A stretch of DNA of 64,000 nucleotides from Urbifossiella limnaea (GCF_007747215.1 NZ_CP036273.1:4138322-4202321), one strand, 5' to 3'; counted from the first letter of the stretch, positions 15,855 to 26,030 are shown. Numbers and translations are program-made. The notes: generated by a model not told the origin, from the letters alone.

Positions 15855-18602
15855 TCACCCGGTGTTCTTCAACCCGCTAGCTACGCCGTTGATGCTTTCC
15901 AGCACCGCCGTCACCAACTCCTCCCGCGGCCCGTCCCCGGCCCGCAACCGCTTAAGCAGCACCAACTGGATGAAGCTCAGCGGGTCTACGTAAGGGTTGC
16001 GGCGTTCGATCGACGTCTTCAGAATCGGTGTCCGTTCCAGCAAGGTTGCTTGCTCCGTGATGCTGCACACGGCGTCCGCGGTGGCGCGGTACTCGGCCTC
16101 GATGCGGCCGTAGACCCGGGCCGCCAGAGCCGAATCGTCCACGAGGTCGGCGTAGAGTCGGGCGATCACCAGGTCGGCCTTCGCCAGGATCATCTGGGCG
16201 TTGTCGATGAGCGTCGTCCAGAACGGCCAGCGCCGGTACATCTCGCGGAGCATCGCAAGCCCGGCCGGGCGGGCGGCGAGGAACTCCCTCACGGCCGACC
16301 CGAGCCCGAACCACCCCGGCAGCGTGTGTCGACTCTGCATCCAGCTGAACACCCACGGGATCGCCCGCAGTTGCTCGATCGACCGCGTGGCACTACGGCG
16401 CGCGGGTCGCGAGCCGATTTTTAGCTCGGCGATCTCGCCGACGCACGTAGCCTGCTCGAAGTACGGCAGGAACTCGGGGTCGTCGTAAACGAACTCCCGA
16501 TAGTGCCGGCGGGCGGCGGTGGCGAGGCCGTCGAGCGCCTCCACCCACGCCGGCTCGGGGCGGGACGCGTCGTCGGGGAAGCTCGTGCGCAGCACCGCGT
16601 TTACGACCTGTTCGAGGTGTCGCTCCGCGATCGCCGAGTGCCCGTAGCGGTCGGCGATCATCTCGCCCTGCTCCGTCACCCGCAACCGACCATCGACCGT
16701 GCCCGGCGGCTGCGCGAGGATCGCGCGGTTGGCAGGGCCGCCGCCGCGGCCGACCGCCCCGCCACGGCCGTGGAAGAACTGAACCGCTATTCCCTCGGCA
16801 CGGCCGAGCTCGGTGAGATCCTCCTGCGCACGGTACAGCGCCCACGCCGACTGAAGGAAGCCGCTCTCCTTGTTGCTGTCCGAATACCCGATCATCACCT
16901 CCTGGAGCCGGCCTCGCAGGTCGAGCTGCCGCCGGTACACCGGAAGCGCGAACAGCTTCGCGAGTATCGCTTTCGCGGTCTGGAGCGGCTCAAGCGCCTC
17001 GAAGAGCGGCACGATGTCGATTCGGCTGACGCCATCGGCGGGTCGGTACAGCCCTGCCTCGCGGGCCAGTAGCAGCACTTCGAGGAGGTGCGCGGGGGTT
17101 GTGGTCGAACTGATGATGTAGGTGCCGAGCGCGTCCGGCGACTGCTGCTCCAGTACAGCGACCATCGTGCGGAAGGTCTGGATCACTTCGCACGCGTCGG
17201 CCGAGTACGCCAGCCGTGCCGGGATCAGCGGCCGGGTTCCGGCCAGTTCCGCGGCGAGGGCGTCGAACCTCTCGTCGGCCGACAGGTCGAGGTAGTTCGC
17301 ACACACGCCGGCGGCGCGGAACACCTCGGCGACGGCTTGCTCGTGCCGCCCGCTGTGCTGCCGCAGATCGAGCGTCAGCAGGTGGACGCCGAACACGTCC
17401 ACGAGGCGGACGAAGTCCTTGACCGCACCGTCGGCCGCGGCCGTGGCGCCGGAGCGGCGCAGGTCGGATTCGATGACACGTAGGTCGGCGAGGAGCCCGT
17501 CGCGGCCGAGGTACACGCCGGCGGGCGGAGCAAACTCGGCGGCCCAGTCGGGGGCGTGCGTGCGGACGTAGTCGAGCGTCCGCCGCAGCTTCTCCGCGAT
17601 GAGAAGGCACTTGGCCCGGTAGGGCTCGTGATCCCGAGTCTCGGCTGCCACCTTCAACAGTAGCCGGTCGGCAGCGACCGATTCCCGCAACTCGGGGCCG
17701 ACGGCGGCGAAGCGGTCCGAGTGGCTGAGCCGGCGGCCGAGTTCGTCGACGCGGGTGAGGTAGTGGCGGAGGATCGTCTCCTGCCCGAGGCGAACCGCGT
17801 CGGCGGTGACGGAGTGCGTCACGTTCGGGTGCCCGTCGCGGTCGCCACCGATCCACGACCCGAAGCGGAGGAACGCCGGCACCGGTCGATCGGCCCCGGG
17901 GTACACGCGGTTCAGCGCCGCCTCCACACGGCGGTAGACGCGCGGCACCACGTCCAGCAATCGCGTTTCGACGAGGCCGAGCACCTGCTTCACCTCGTCG
18001 AGCACGGTCGGGCGGGCGGCGCGGACGGTGTCGGTGAGCCAGTACGATTCCACCTCCTCGGCGACGGCGCGGAGCGTGTCCGCCTGCCCGGCTACCGACG
18101 GCGGGCCGAGTTCGAGTCGATCCAGATGGCCGGCGAGGGCGGCGAGCTTTTCCAGTACCGTTCGCCGTCGTGCCTCACTCGGGTGTGCCGTGAACACCGG
18201 CACGACGATGGCGCGAGCCAGGTGGTCGGCCAGCTCGCCGACGGCGGTGCCGCGGTCGCGGATGAGCCTGATCGCCGCCTCGGCGGACTCGGAACCGCCG
18301 CCGCCGCGGGTGCGTAACGCCCGCACCCGGGCCTGCTGTTCGGCGAGGTTGATGAGATCGAAGAAGACGCTGAACGCGCGGATGAGCCCCCGCAGCGCCG
18401 ACAGGTCGAGTTGTCCTAACCGGTCGCGGAGGCGGCGGGCTTCGTCGAGGGAGGGGTTCGCCCGCAGCTCCTTGGCAGCACCGCGGACCTCCTCTACGAG
18501 CTGGTAGGCGTCCTCGCCGGCAAGCCGACGGATGGCGTAGCCGAGGAGGTCGCCGAGGAGGCGGATGTCGGAGCCCAGGGCCTTCTGTGCCGCCGCCTGC
18601 AT
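15855..18602 (-). CDS. ppc: Phosphoenolpyruvate carboxylase
   Basis: It converts PEP and bicarbonate to oxaloacetate, replenishing the TCA cycle and feeding aspartate-family synthesis (homoserine dehydrogenase lies next to it). The 915-residue protein has the PEPC signatures: VFTAHPSEARRRTVL with the catalytic histidine (usually TAHPTE), GSWIGGDRDGHPNVT, FFHGRGGAVGRGGGP, and the C-terminal NTG. Length is typical. The start at 18602 (MQAAAQKALG) has GGGAGA six bases before the ATG. An upstream ATG at 19001 would add 133 residues overlapping the divergent ATPase gene. Allosteric control is likely by family, not visible here. Confidence 0.95.
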   Translation of the reverse strand: MQAAAQKALGSDIRLLGDLLGYAIRRLAGEDAYQLVEEVRGAAKELRANPSLDEARRLRDRLGQLDLSALRGLIRAFSVFFDLINLAEQQARVRALRTRGGGGSESAEAAIRLIRDRGTAVGELADHLARAIVVPVFTAHPSEARRRTVLEKLAALAGHLDRLELGPPSVAGQADTLRAVAEEVESYWLTDTVRAARPTVLDEVKQVLGLVETRLLDVVPRVYRRVEAALNRVYPGADRPVPAFLRFGSWIGGDRDGHPNVTHSVTADAVRLGQETILRHYLTRVDELGRRLSHSDRFAAVGPELRESVAADRLLLKVAAETRDHEPYRAKCLLIAEKLRRTLDYVRTHAPDWAAEFAPPAGVYLGRDGLLADLRVIESDLRRSGATAAADGAVKDFVRLVDVFGVHLLTLDLRQHSGRHEQAVAEVFRAAGVCANYLDLSADERFDALAAELAGTRPLIPARLAYSADACEVIQTFRTMVAVLEQQSPDALGTYIISSTTTPAHLLEVLLLAREAGLYRPADGVSRIDIVPLFEALEPLQTAKAILAKLFALPVYRRQLDLRGRLQEVMIGYSDSNKESGFLQSAWALYRAQEDLTELGRAEGIAVQFFHGRGGAVGRGGGPANRAILAQPPGTVDGRLRVTEQGEMIADRYGHSAIAERHLEQVVNAVLRTSFPDDASRPEPAWVEALDGLATAARRHYREFVYDDPEFLPYFEQATCVGEIAELKIGSRPARRSATRSIEQLRAIPWVFSWMQSRHTLPGWFGLGSAVREFLAARPAGLAMLREMYRRWPFWTTLIDNAQMILAKADLVIARLYADLVDDSALAARVYGRIEAEYRATADAVCSITEQATLLERTPILKTSIERRNPYVDPLSFIQLVLLKRLRAGDGPREELVTAVLESINGVASGLKNTG

Positions 18603-18762
18603 GTCGTCTCCCGCGCACACCGCGGCTGCTCGCCGGGAGAGGGGGCGGCGGCCGTGTGGGATAACATACGGGGTCATCGAGCCATCCCGCGGCCGAGATT
18701 CCCCCTGGCGGCCGGTCCGGTTAGAATTCCCCTTTCGACCTCGGCCACGGAATCCGTACCCG

Positions 18763-19785
18763 ATGCCCGCAAACCCCGCCCCTGACGACCTCTCGCTGGC
18801 CGACCTCCAGGCCGAGGCCGACGCCCTCCGCACCCGGATCAACCGGTTCCGCGAGTCGCTCGGTCGGTTCTTCGTGAACAAACAGGAGATCATCGACCTG
18901 ATGGTCGTCGCCGCCGTGGCCCAGGAACCGCTGCTGCTCGTAGGCCCGCCCGGCACCGCCAAGAGTGACCTGATCCTCAAGTTCAAGGACGCTCTCGGCA
19001 TCGAGGAGGCCGACTACTTCGAGTACATGCTGACGCGGTTCACCGAGCCGAGCGAGATCATCGGCGCCATCGACATCCAGGAGTTGCGCGCCGGCCGCTA
19101 CATCCGCAAGAAGGAGGGGAAGCTGCCGACCGCGCGGCTGGTCTTCCTCGACGAGATCTTCAAGAGCAACTCCGCGATCCTGAACATCCTGCTGACGATC
19201 ATCAACGAGAAGAAGTTCTACCAGGAGGGGAAGCCGGAGCCGGTGCCATTGCGGGTACTGTTCGCGGCCACGAACGAGGTACCCGAACAGGGCGAACTGG
19301 CGGCGCTGAAGGACCGGTTCGTACTGAAGGTGCAGAGCCGCTCGGTGCAGGACGACCACTTCACCGAGCTGATCGACGCCGGGCTGCGGGCGGAGGCGTA
19401 CCGCGGGCTGAACCAGAAGCCCTGGGCCGAGGGGCACTGCTCGCTCGACGACCTGCTGAAGGCGAACCGCTACCTGACGCTCCTGTTCGCCCGCCGCACC
19501 GGCGACGGCCGCGGCGAGGAGCAGACCGACCGGCAGCTGTTCTTCCCGGCCGACGTGTTCCGTGAGTTCCAGCGGCTGGTGAAGACGCTGGTCCGAGAGG
19601 ACAAGGTGTTCATCTCCGACCGCAAGTTGGTGAAGCTGTACAAACTGTTCCGCGTGCGGGCCTGGGTGTTCGGCGGCGGCACCGTGAGCCGCGACGACCT
19701 GCGGCTACTGACGTACCTGGGCGAGACCCACCAGGAGATTGATCACCTCCGCGAGAAGGTGCCGCAGCTGCTTGGCGACGTGTGA
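18763..19785 (+). CDS. RavA-like MoxR-type AAA+ ATPase
   Basis: The 340-residue protein has an N-terminal helix, then an AAA+ core with Walker A GPPGTAKS (about 61-68), Walker B LVFLDEIF (about 127-134) and sensor 1 AATNEVPEQ. A C-terminal lid contains the SDRKLVKLYKLFRVRAW region. This matches the RavA branch of MoxR ATPases, which act as chaperones with a VWA-domain partner (ViaA). No VWA gene is adjacent. The protein at 44959-46668 is a plausible partner by type. ATG 18763 is chosen because the ORF upstream overlaps the divergent ppc start; no strong ribosome site is seen. Confidence 0.85.
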   Translation: MPANPAPDDLSLADLQAEADALRTRINRFRESLGRFFVNKQEIIDLMVVAAVAQEPLLLVGPPGTAKSDLILKFKDALGIEEADYFEYMLTRFTEPSEIIGAIDIQELRAGRYIRKKEGKLPTARLVFLDEIFKSNSAILNILLTIINEKKFYQEGKPEPVPLRVLFAATNEVPEQGELAALKDRFVLKVQSRSVQDDHFTELIDAGLRAEAYRGLNQKPWAEGHCSLDDLLKANRYLTLLFARRTGDGRGEEQTDRQLFFPADVFREFQRLVKTLVREDKVFISDRKLVKLYKLFRVRAWVFGGGTVSRDDLRLLTYLGETHQEIDHLREKVPQLLGDV

Positions 19786-19835
19786 GGACGACGGCGAGAA
19801 GCCCACCACCTGTACGGTTCGAGACCGCGTCTCGC

Positions 19836-20282
19836 TTACTTCGAGGTGTGGTCGTGGGTGATCTTCCACCCCTCCGGCAGCTTGCGGAACAGCAGCGTGA
19901 ACCAGCCACCAACGGCGTCTTTGCCCACGGTCACCTCCCACTTGCCTCGGACCAGCACCGCCCCACTGCCGACCGCCTCGCTGTCCAGGTCGGAGAACGA
20001 CAGCTTTCCCATCTCCTTCCCCTCGCCCTGATACGCCACCCGGTAGCGCTCGTGCAGCGCCTTCCAGCCGCGGACCGACTTCGCCCCCGAGATGTACGTC
20101 ATCCGCTCGTCGTTCCAGTAGCCGGCCATGAACCCGGCCAGGTCGCCCTTGTTCCAGGCTTCGACCTGAGCGGTGAGCACCTTCCGCACCGCGGCCTCGT
20201 CAGCCGCGGCGGGCGGGCTCGGCGGGTCGGCGACGGCGGGGGCGACACACATCAGTAGGGCGGCGACGGCAGCGCGGGTCAC
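19836..20282 (-). CDS. SnoaL/DUF4440-like exported protein
   Basis: GTG at 20282 has GGAGG seven bases before it, which decides the start. The 148-residue product has a signal peptide (TRAAVAALLMCVAPAVA) and then a cone-shaped SnoaL-like fold. It has the family features VLTAQVEAWNKGDLAGFMAGYW near the N-terminus and a closing LFRKLPEGWKITHDHTS strand. DUF4440 members are small and ligand-binding, with no common reaction. The gene converges on the RavA-like ATPase across 50 bp and is divergent from the phosphopantetheinyl transferase. Confidence 0.8.
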   Translation of the reverse strand: MTRAAVAALLMCVAPAVADPPSPPAAADEAAVRKVLTAQVEAWNKGDLAGFMAGYWNDERMTYISGAKSVRGWKALHERYRVAYQGEGKEMGKLSFSDLDSEAVGSGAVLVRGKWEVTVGKDAVGGWFTLLFRKLPEGWKITHDHTSK

Positions 20283-20352
20283 GGGTTGGCCTCCAGAGGT
20301 GTGACGCGGTGAGTATACTGCCGCGGTCAGCTGAATAAGTCCCACAACCCAG

Positions 20353-21078
20353 GTGTCCGACGGCATGCGCGCCCGCGTCCGCCCCTGCCCCGCCGATCCT
20401 GTAACCGAAGCGCCCGGTGTCGGCGAGTGCCACGTTTGGGTGATCGACCTGAACTGCCCCCCGGTCGCCGCGGACCTTCTCGCAAGCCTGCTGACGGAAG
20501 ACGAGCGGGCCCGCGCCGAGCGGTACCGCGTGAAGGAGGTGCGCGACCAGTTCACACTCGCGCGCGGGGCGCTGCGCCGGCTCCTCGGCGGTTACCTCGA
20601 TTTGGCCCCACAACGAGTGCCGATTGTCGTCGCGGCCGGCGGCAAGCCGGAACTCGCCAGTGGGGGGTTGCACTTCAACCTGACACACACGCCCGGCCTG
20701 GCGCTCGTGGCGGTCGCCGGCGTGCGCGTCGGCGTAGACGCGGAAAAGCGCCGCACAATTCCCGATGCCGACGGGCTGGTGAAACGATTCTTCTCCCCGG
20801 CTGAGCGCGCCGTCTACCACGATCTGAGTGCCGCAGTGCGGCCGGACGCCTTCTACCGCGGGTGGGTGTGCAAGGAGGCGGTCATCAAGGCTGCGGGGGC
20901 GACGATGCACGTCCTCGACGCCTTCGACGTGGAACTCGACCCCGCCCGTCCCGCGGCGGTGCTGGCCGCGCGACACCCACAGTTGGCTGGCTCTGCATGG
21001 GCCGTGGCCGACTGGTGCCCCGCACCTGGATACTCGGCGGCGGTTGCGGTGGAAGACGACAGCGTGGAATTGGTGTGA
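20353..21078 (+). CDS. 4'-phosphopantetheinyl transferase superfamily protein
   Basis: The protein transfers phosphopantetheine from CoA to a carrier-protein serine. It has the superfamily motifs: LHFNLTHTPG, GVDAEK (Mg2+-binding Asp/Glu) and WVCKEAVIKAAG (W/F-x-x-KE-A). The length (241 residues) fits the Sfp/Gsp group, which serves polyketide or nonribosomal synthases and some fatty-acid pathways. No acyl-carrier protein or synthase is nearby, so the partner is elsewhere. GTG at 20353 gives the longest frame; ATG at 20365 is an equally good start, removing four residues. Confidence 0.85.
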   Translation: MSDGMRARVRPCPADPVTEAPGVGECHVWVIDLNCPPVAADLLASLLTEDERARAERYRVKEVRDQFTLARGALRRLLGGYLDLAPQRVPIVVAAGGKPELASGGLHFNLTHTPGLALVAVAGVRVGVDAEKRRTIPDADGLVKRFFSPAERAVYHDLSAAVRPDAFYRGWVCKEAVIKAAGATMHVLDAFDVELDPARPAAVLAARHPQLAGSAWAVADWCPAPGYSAAVAVEDDSVELV

Positions 21079-21087
21079 CGAAACGAA

Positions 21088-21117
21088 AACGCCCACCCGT
21101 CGTAACGGGTGGGCGTT
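21088..21117. terminator. Bidirectional terminator hairpin
   Basis: A perfect 13-bp stem (21088-21100 with 21105-21117) and a 4-base loop, with an A-rich 5' flank (GACGAAACGAAA). It lies between the phosphopantetheinyl transferase gene and a convergent gene. Confidence 0.8.
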
Positions 21118-21127
21118 CGCGTCGACC

Positions 21128-22771
21128 TCAGTCCTTCGGCACCATCGGCATCGGGTCCGTCCCGACGGCCCCGAAGTACCTCGACACGGCCCGCGAGATC
21201 TGCGACTCGGGGACGTTCGGGTTCACCCGGTAACCTGTGCGGCCGAAGAAGTCGCGGAAGTTGACGATCTGGATCGCCTTCCCCACGGCCTCCTGCCGGG
21301 CCGCGCCGAGCTTACTGATCAGCTGAGCCTTCGCCGCCTGGTGCGGGTCGTTCGCCGACACCGGAATTTGGTACCCCTCGACGACGTACCTCGTCCGGTC
21401 GGTGAGCCGCCCTTTCCACGCACCCGTTCGCAGGTCGAACACGGCGTCCACCGCCACGCCCATCCGCCGCAGGTCGCGCTCGACGGCCTCAACGTCGTCG
21501 GTGCCGTCGCCGTTGATGTCGAAGACGCCGATGAGGGCGATGTGGTCGCCGACTCCGCGCCGCCAGACCGAGTTGTACAGCAAGTCGCCGGCCAGCACGG
21601 CCTCGCTGATGGCGTCGTGCTCGCCGGTAATCCGCGCCCGCGAGAGCGACGGCCCGAGCACCTCGATCACCTCGATCGTCCCCTTGGGGACGAACTCCGT
21701 CCGCGTCCGCATGATGCCGCGCTCGTCGGGCATGCGGAACGTCCGCAGTTGCGACGCCTTCCCCTTCTCCTGGAAGTCGATCGGCAGCACGCTGAACGTC
21801 AGCCCTGGGGTGACGAGCGAGCCGGAGCCCAGGTCGATCTCGACGAGGTTGTTCGGCAGGCGGCGGGTAATCTTCCCCTGCGGCTCGTCGTACTGCAGCG
21901 GGTCCGGCGGCTTGATCTTGTCGAGCAGAATCCGGTTCACGCCCTTCAGCGCGTCGAAGTCGCCCGCCACCCGCCGCTTCTCGTCCGTCACCTTCTCCAG
22001 GGCCGCCGTCTGCTCGTCGAACTTGGCCCGCAGGTCGCCCACGTCCTTCATGTACAGGGCGGTCTTGCTGTTGAGCGTCTTCTCCAGCTCGTCCATCTTC
22101 GCCTTGAACTCCTTGGGGAGTTGCTCGGCCCGGTCGGCGAAGAGCTTGTTGGCGGCGGTGTACGCCTTCGAGGCGGCGTCGAGCTTGGTGAGGGCGTCGG
22201 CGTAGGCGGCGGTCGTGTCCGCCGACTGGTTCAGAGCCAGGTCGCGCTGGACCCGGGCACGGGCAGCCAGGCCAAGGAGTGTCTTGTCCAGGCTCGGCGC
22301 CCGCAACTGGCTGTCGAACTCGCCGGCCCAGGCGTCGAACTCACCCGGGGCGATGGCCGGGTCGAGCGCCTTGGCGTCGGGGTTCATGGCAAACGCCTTG
22401 ATGGCCGCGTTGAACCGGTCGGCCTGGGCTTTGGTCAGCTCGGGCGCCTTCTTCTTGACCGCGTCAGCGACCTTCTTGATCTCCTGCTGGACCTTGTCAC
22501 CCTCCTTCACGTCGCCCTGCAGGACGGTCAGGTCGTCGGCCTCGGGCACACCGACCGCGACGCGGAGGGCGCGGGCGATCAATTCCTTCTCCTTGGCCTC
22601 GGCGCGGAGGTTTTTCACCTCGTCCTTGGCCTTGGCCACCTCGGCGTCCTTCGCCTCCTGGTCGGAGAAGAGGACGTACACGAACACCCCGAGCCCGATC
22701 GTGGTGAGCACGAAGAAGACCAGCGACACCACCACCGGCAGGCTCGTCTCTTTCGGCGCGGACTTGGCCAT
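21128..22771 (-). CDS. Single-pass coiled-coil protein of unknown function
   Basis: The 547-residue protein starts with a basic cytoplasmic tail and one transmembrane helix (about 15-37, LVFFVLTTIGLGVFVYVLF). A long Lys/Glu/Ala-rich helical region (about 40-270) is probably coiled coil. The C-terminal half is beta-containing with SH3-like character (VEIDLGSGSLVTPGLTFSVL) and ends with a domain that has VFDINGDGTDD, a possible Ca-binding-like loop. A perfect TATAAT on the minus strand (22814-22819) lies 43 bases upstream. I do not recognise the family; it looks like a planctomycete-specific envelope or structural protein. Confidence 0.6.
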   Translation of the reverse strand: MAKSAPKETSLPVVVSLVFFVLTTIGLGVFVYVLFSDQEAKDAEVAKAKDEVKNLRAEAKEKELIARALRVAVGVPEADDLTVLQGDVKEGDKVQQEIKKVADAVKKKAPELTKAQADRFNAAIKAFAMNPDAKALDPAIAPGEFDAWAGEFDSQLRAPSLDKTLLGLAARARVQRDLALNQSADTTAAYADALTKLDAASKAYTAANKLFADRAEQLPKEFKAKMDELEKTLNSKTALYMKDVGDLRAKFDEQTAALEKVTDEKRRVAGDFDALKGVNRILLDKIKPPDPLQYDEPQGKITRRLPNNLVEIDLGSGSLVTPGLTFSVLPIDFQEKGKASQLRTFRMPDERGIMRTRTEFVPKGTIEVIEVLGPSLSRARITGEHDAISEAVLAGDLLYNSVWRRGVGDHIALIGVFDINGDGTDDVEAVERDLRRMGVAVDAVFDLRTGAWKGRLTDRTRYVVEGYQIPVSANDPHQAAKAQLISKLGAARQEAVGKAIQIVNFRDFFGRTGYRVNPNVPESQISRAVSRYFGAVGTDPMPMVPKD

Positions 22772-22946
22772 CGGTACCTCGGCGACGGGAGTCGAGACGT
22801 GTGCGGCCCCAGGGATTATACGCCGACGCCCCTTCAAATGAGGATAACTGCGCCGGCCGGGCGGTCAACGCGAAAGACGAACGTGGGGCCGACTACGGCG
22901 GCGGCGGTGACGGCGCTACCGGTTACAACGCCCGCCGACCGCCGGC

Positions 22947-22976
22947 TTGACACACCTGACGTGGCATCTGTACACT
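22947..22976 (+). promoter_or_regulatory. Promoter of polA
   Basis: Consensus TTGACA (22947-22952), 18-bp spacer, TACACT (22971-22976). The leader to the polA ATG would be about 114 bases. The 325-bp gap it sits in (22772-23096) also holds a TATAAT box for the opposite gene; nothing else was seen there. Confidence 0.6.
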
Positions 22977-23096
22977 ATCCGCGTCATCATTCTGCCGTCC
23001 GCCCGCCCCGCCGCCGAGCGCCGGGGTTCCGGGTGTCGCCCGCCACAACCCGCACGCCCACCCCACCCTGCCCCGGGCGCGGAAGGATCGGTCCCC

Positions 23097-25985
23097 ATGT
23101 CGGACACCCCGCCGGCGGGCAGCCTGTACCTGCTGGACGCCCACGGCCTCATCTACCAGATGTTCCACGGGATCGGCCCGATGTCCGCCCCGGACGGCCG
23201 GCCGACGAATGCCGTTTTCGGCGTCACGCGGGCGCTGATGTCGCTTTACGACCGCGGGGCCGACTACCTTATCGCCACCTGGGACCGCGGCGGCAAAACC
23301 TTCCGCGAGGAACTGGCCCCGGAGTACAAGGCCCACCGCGACCCACCGCCGGCCGACCTGACCGTCCAGGAGCCGATGGTGGATCAGGTGCTCGACGCGA
23401 TGCGCATCCCGTTCCTGTCGGCCGACGGGTTTGAGGCCGACGACGTGATGGCGACGCTGGCGTCGGAAGGTGCGGCGCGCGGGCTGTCGGTCTACATCTG
23501 CTCCTCGGACAAGGACCTGCGGCAGTGTCTCGGTTCGCAGGTGAAGATCCTCAACCTCCGCAAGGCGGAGGAGATGGATGCCGCCGGCCTGATGGCGACC
23601 TGGGGCGTGCGGCCGGAGCAGGTCATCGACTTTCAGGCACTCGTCGGCGACGCCGTCGACAACGTCCCCGGCGTGCCCGGCGTCGGCCCCAAGACCGCGG
23701 CCAAGTGGCTGCAGCAGTATCCGACGCTGGCCGATGTGGTGGCGCACGCCGACGAACTCCCCGGTGGCCCGAAGGCGCGCGCGGCTCTGAAGGAGGCCGT
23801 GGCCAACGGCAACCTGGAGCGGTCGAAGAAGCTCGTGACACTTGACACGCGGGTGCCGCTGCCGATGGAGTGGGACACCTGGCGGCGCCGCGACTGGGAC
23901 GGGCAGAAGTTGCTGGAATTGTTTCACGAGTTCGGCTTCCGCGGCTTCGCCGAACGTGTCCGCAAGACGATGACCGCCGGCGGCGCCGCCCGCAACGCGG
24001 CTATCCTCGAAGACGCTGGCCTCGCTTCACAACCGACCGCTGTGAAGGCAGCCGCACACGCCGGTCGTCCGAAGGTGGCGAAGCCCACCGGCCCGTCACT
24101 GTTCGATGCCATCGACAACGACGGCCCCGTCGTGCCGCCCCCGCCGCCGGCCGACAATTGGACAGGCGAGTACACCCTGATTGACACACCCGTCAAATTC
24201 GCCGGCTTCCTCACGGACCTGTCGAAGCAGCCGCGGTTCGTCTTCGACCTGGAGACGACCAGCTTCGAACCGCGCCGTGCGGACATCGTCGGTTACGCAA
24301 TCTCGTGGGAGGAAGGGAAGGCGTACTACGTTCCCGTTCGCGGCCCCGCCGAGGATCAGGTGCTCGACCCGGACAGCGTGCTGGCAGCGCTGAAGCCGCT
24401 GTTCGAGAACCCGGCGGTGAAGAAGGTCAACCAGAACATCAAGTACGACCTGCTCGTGCTGCGGCAGGCCGGCGTACGGCTCGCGGGCGTCGCCGGCGAC
24501 CCGATGGTCGCCCACTACCTGCTCCACGCCGGCGAGCGGAGCCACGGTTTGGACGACCTGACGCGGAACTACTTCGGCCACGAAAACATCCCGATCAGCG
24601 ACCTGATCGGCAAGGGGAAGAAGCAGATCGGCATGGCCCAGGTCCGCACCGCGAAGGTGGCCGCTTACGCCGGCGAGGACGCCGACGCCGCATTGCGCCT
24701 GGCCAACCGCCTCGAACCCGAGATCGATCAGGGCGGGTTGCGCACCCTCTACGAGACGCTGGAACTACCTCTGATCGACGTGCTGGCCGAACTCGAGTTC
24801 AACGGCGTGCGGCTGGACGTGCCGTTCCTGGCGAAGCTGTCGAAGGAGATGGAGGGGCAACTGGCGACGACCGAGACGGACATCTACGCACTGGCCGGGA
24901 AGCCGTTCAACATCGGCTCGCCGAAGCAACTGCGGGAGATCCTCTTCGACGAGATGAAGCTGCCCGTGCAGAAGCGGACCGACACCACGGGCGAGCCGAG
25001 CACGGATCAGGAGTCACTCGAACGACTCGCGGCCCTCGGGCACGCGCTGCCGACCAAGATCATCGAGCACCGCCAGATCGCAAAGCTGAAGGGCACGTAC
25101 GTGGACGCCCTGCCGGCGCTCGTGAACCCGAGCACCGGCCGCGTCCACACCTCATTCAACCAGACGGTCGCGGCCACGGGCCGGCTCAGCTCGTCGGACC
25201 CGAACCTGCAAAACGTTCCCTCCCGGACGGAGCAGGGCCGACAGATTCGGCAGGCGTTCCTGCCACCGGACGGGTGGCTGATCCTGACCGCCGACTACTC
25301 GCAGGTCGAGCTCCGGCTGCTGGCAAACTTCACAAGCGACGATGCACTCCAGCAGGCATTCGCCGCGGACAAGGACGTTCACGCCATCGTCGCGGCCCAG
25401 ATTTTCAACGTGCCCGAAGCCGAGGTGACGAAGGCGCAGCGCGGCGTGGCGAAGACCGTGAATTTCGGCGTCCTCTACGGAATGAGCGGTACCGGCCTTG
25501 CGGCCCGCCTCGGGATCAGCCGTGCCGAGGCGGACCAGTTCATCGACTCGTACTTCGACCGCTACCCGAAGGTGCTTCAGTACCAGACGGACCTGTTGAA
25601 TAAGGCCCGGCAGACGGGCTACGTCGGCACGCTGCTGGGCCGGCGTCGGCGCTTCGACCCGAGCGCGATCCGCCCGCGGTCGAGCTACCAGCAGCGCTCG
25701 ACGGCCGAGCGCGAGGCGATCAACATGGAGATCCAGGGGAGCGCCGCCGACCTCATGAAGTTAGCGCTCCTCGGCGTCCACCGCCGGCTGTCCGAGAGCC
25801 GGTTGCGCGCACACCTGTTGCTGACAGTCCACGACGAATTGGTTCTTGAGGTTCACCCGGACGACCTAAGACCGGTGGTCGATTTGGTGCGCACGGAGAT
25901 GTCCGGGGCGATGAGCCTGAACGTACCACTGAAGGTAGACGTCGCGGCCGGACCGAACTGGCTAGACGTTTCGAGTGTCAAGTAA
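23097..25985 (+). CDS. polA: DNA polymerase I
   Basis: The 962-residue enzyme has all three domains. The 5'-3' nuclease domain (about 1-300) has a Mg-binding EADDVMATL segment and VGDAVDNVPGVPGVGPKTA. The 3'-5' proofreading domain (from about 365) keeps its acidic residues: FDLETT, NQNIKYDLL and YAGEDADAAL. The polymerase domain has motif A (DYSQVELRLLA), motif B (KTVNFGVLYGMSGTG) and motif C (VHDELVLEV). It fills Okazaki gaps and repairs DNA. The start at 23097 follows GGAAGGA; in-frame ATG 22947 falls inside the promoter. coaE follows after 45 bases and rho after that. Confidence 0.97.
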   Translation: MSDTPPAGSLYLLDAHGLIYQMFHGIGPMSAPDGRPTNAVFGVTRALMSLYDRGADYLIATWDRGGKTFREELAPEYKAHRDPPPADLTVQEPMVDQVLDAMRIPFLSADGFEADDVMATLASEGAARGLSVYICSSDKDLRQCLGSQVKILNLRKAEEMDAAGLMATWGVRPEQVIDFQALVGDAVDNVPGVPGVGPKTAAKWLQQYPTLADVVAHADELPGGPKARAALKEAVANGNLERSKKLVTLDTRVPLPMEWDTWRRRDWDGQKLLELFHEFGFRGFAERVRKTMTAGGAARNAAILEDAGLASQPTAVKAAAHAGRPKVAKPTGPSLFDAIDNDGPVVPPPPPADNWTGEYTLIDTPVKFAGFLTDLSKQPRFVFDLETTSFEPRRADIVGYAISWEEGKAYYVPVRGPAEDQVLDPDSVLAALKPLFENPAVKKVNQNIKYDLLVLRQAGVRLAGVAGDPMVAHYLLHAGERSHGLDDLTRNYFGHENIPISDLIGKGKKQIGMAQVRTAKVAAYAGEDADAALRLANRLEPEIDQGGLRTLYETLELPLIDVLAELEFNGVRLDVPFLAKLSKEMEGQLATTETDIYALAGKPFNIGSPKQLREILFDEMKLPVQKRTDTTGEPSTDQESLERLAALGHALPTKIIEHRQIAKLKGTYVDALPALVNPSTGRVHTSFNQTVAATGRLSSSDPNLQNVPSRTEQGRQIRQAFLPPDGWLILTADYSQVELRLLANFTSDDALQQAFAADKDVHAIVAAQIFNVPEAEVTKAQRGVAKTVNFGVLYGMSGTGLAARLGISRAEADQFIDSYFDRYPKVLQYQTDLLNKARQTGYVGTLLGRRRRFDPSAIRPRSSYQQRSTAEREAINMEIQGSAADLMKLALLGVHRRLSESRLRAHLLLTVHDELVLEVHPDDLRPVVDLVRTEMSGAMSLNVPLKVDVAAGPNWLDVSSVK

Positions 25986-26030
25986 GTCAGCGTCTACGCA
26001 CGGACGGCGGGTTTGACTTCAGGAGCCGGA

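Noticed and set aside
20828-23434. An 868-residue open frame, plus strand
   Set aside because: It is an artefact of high GC: antisense to the coiled-coil gene and out of frame with the phosphopantetheinyl transferase and polA genes.
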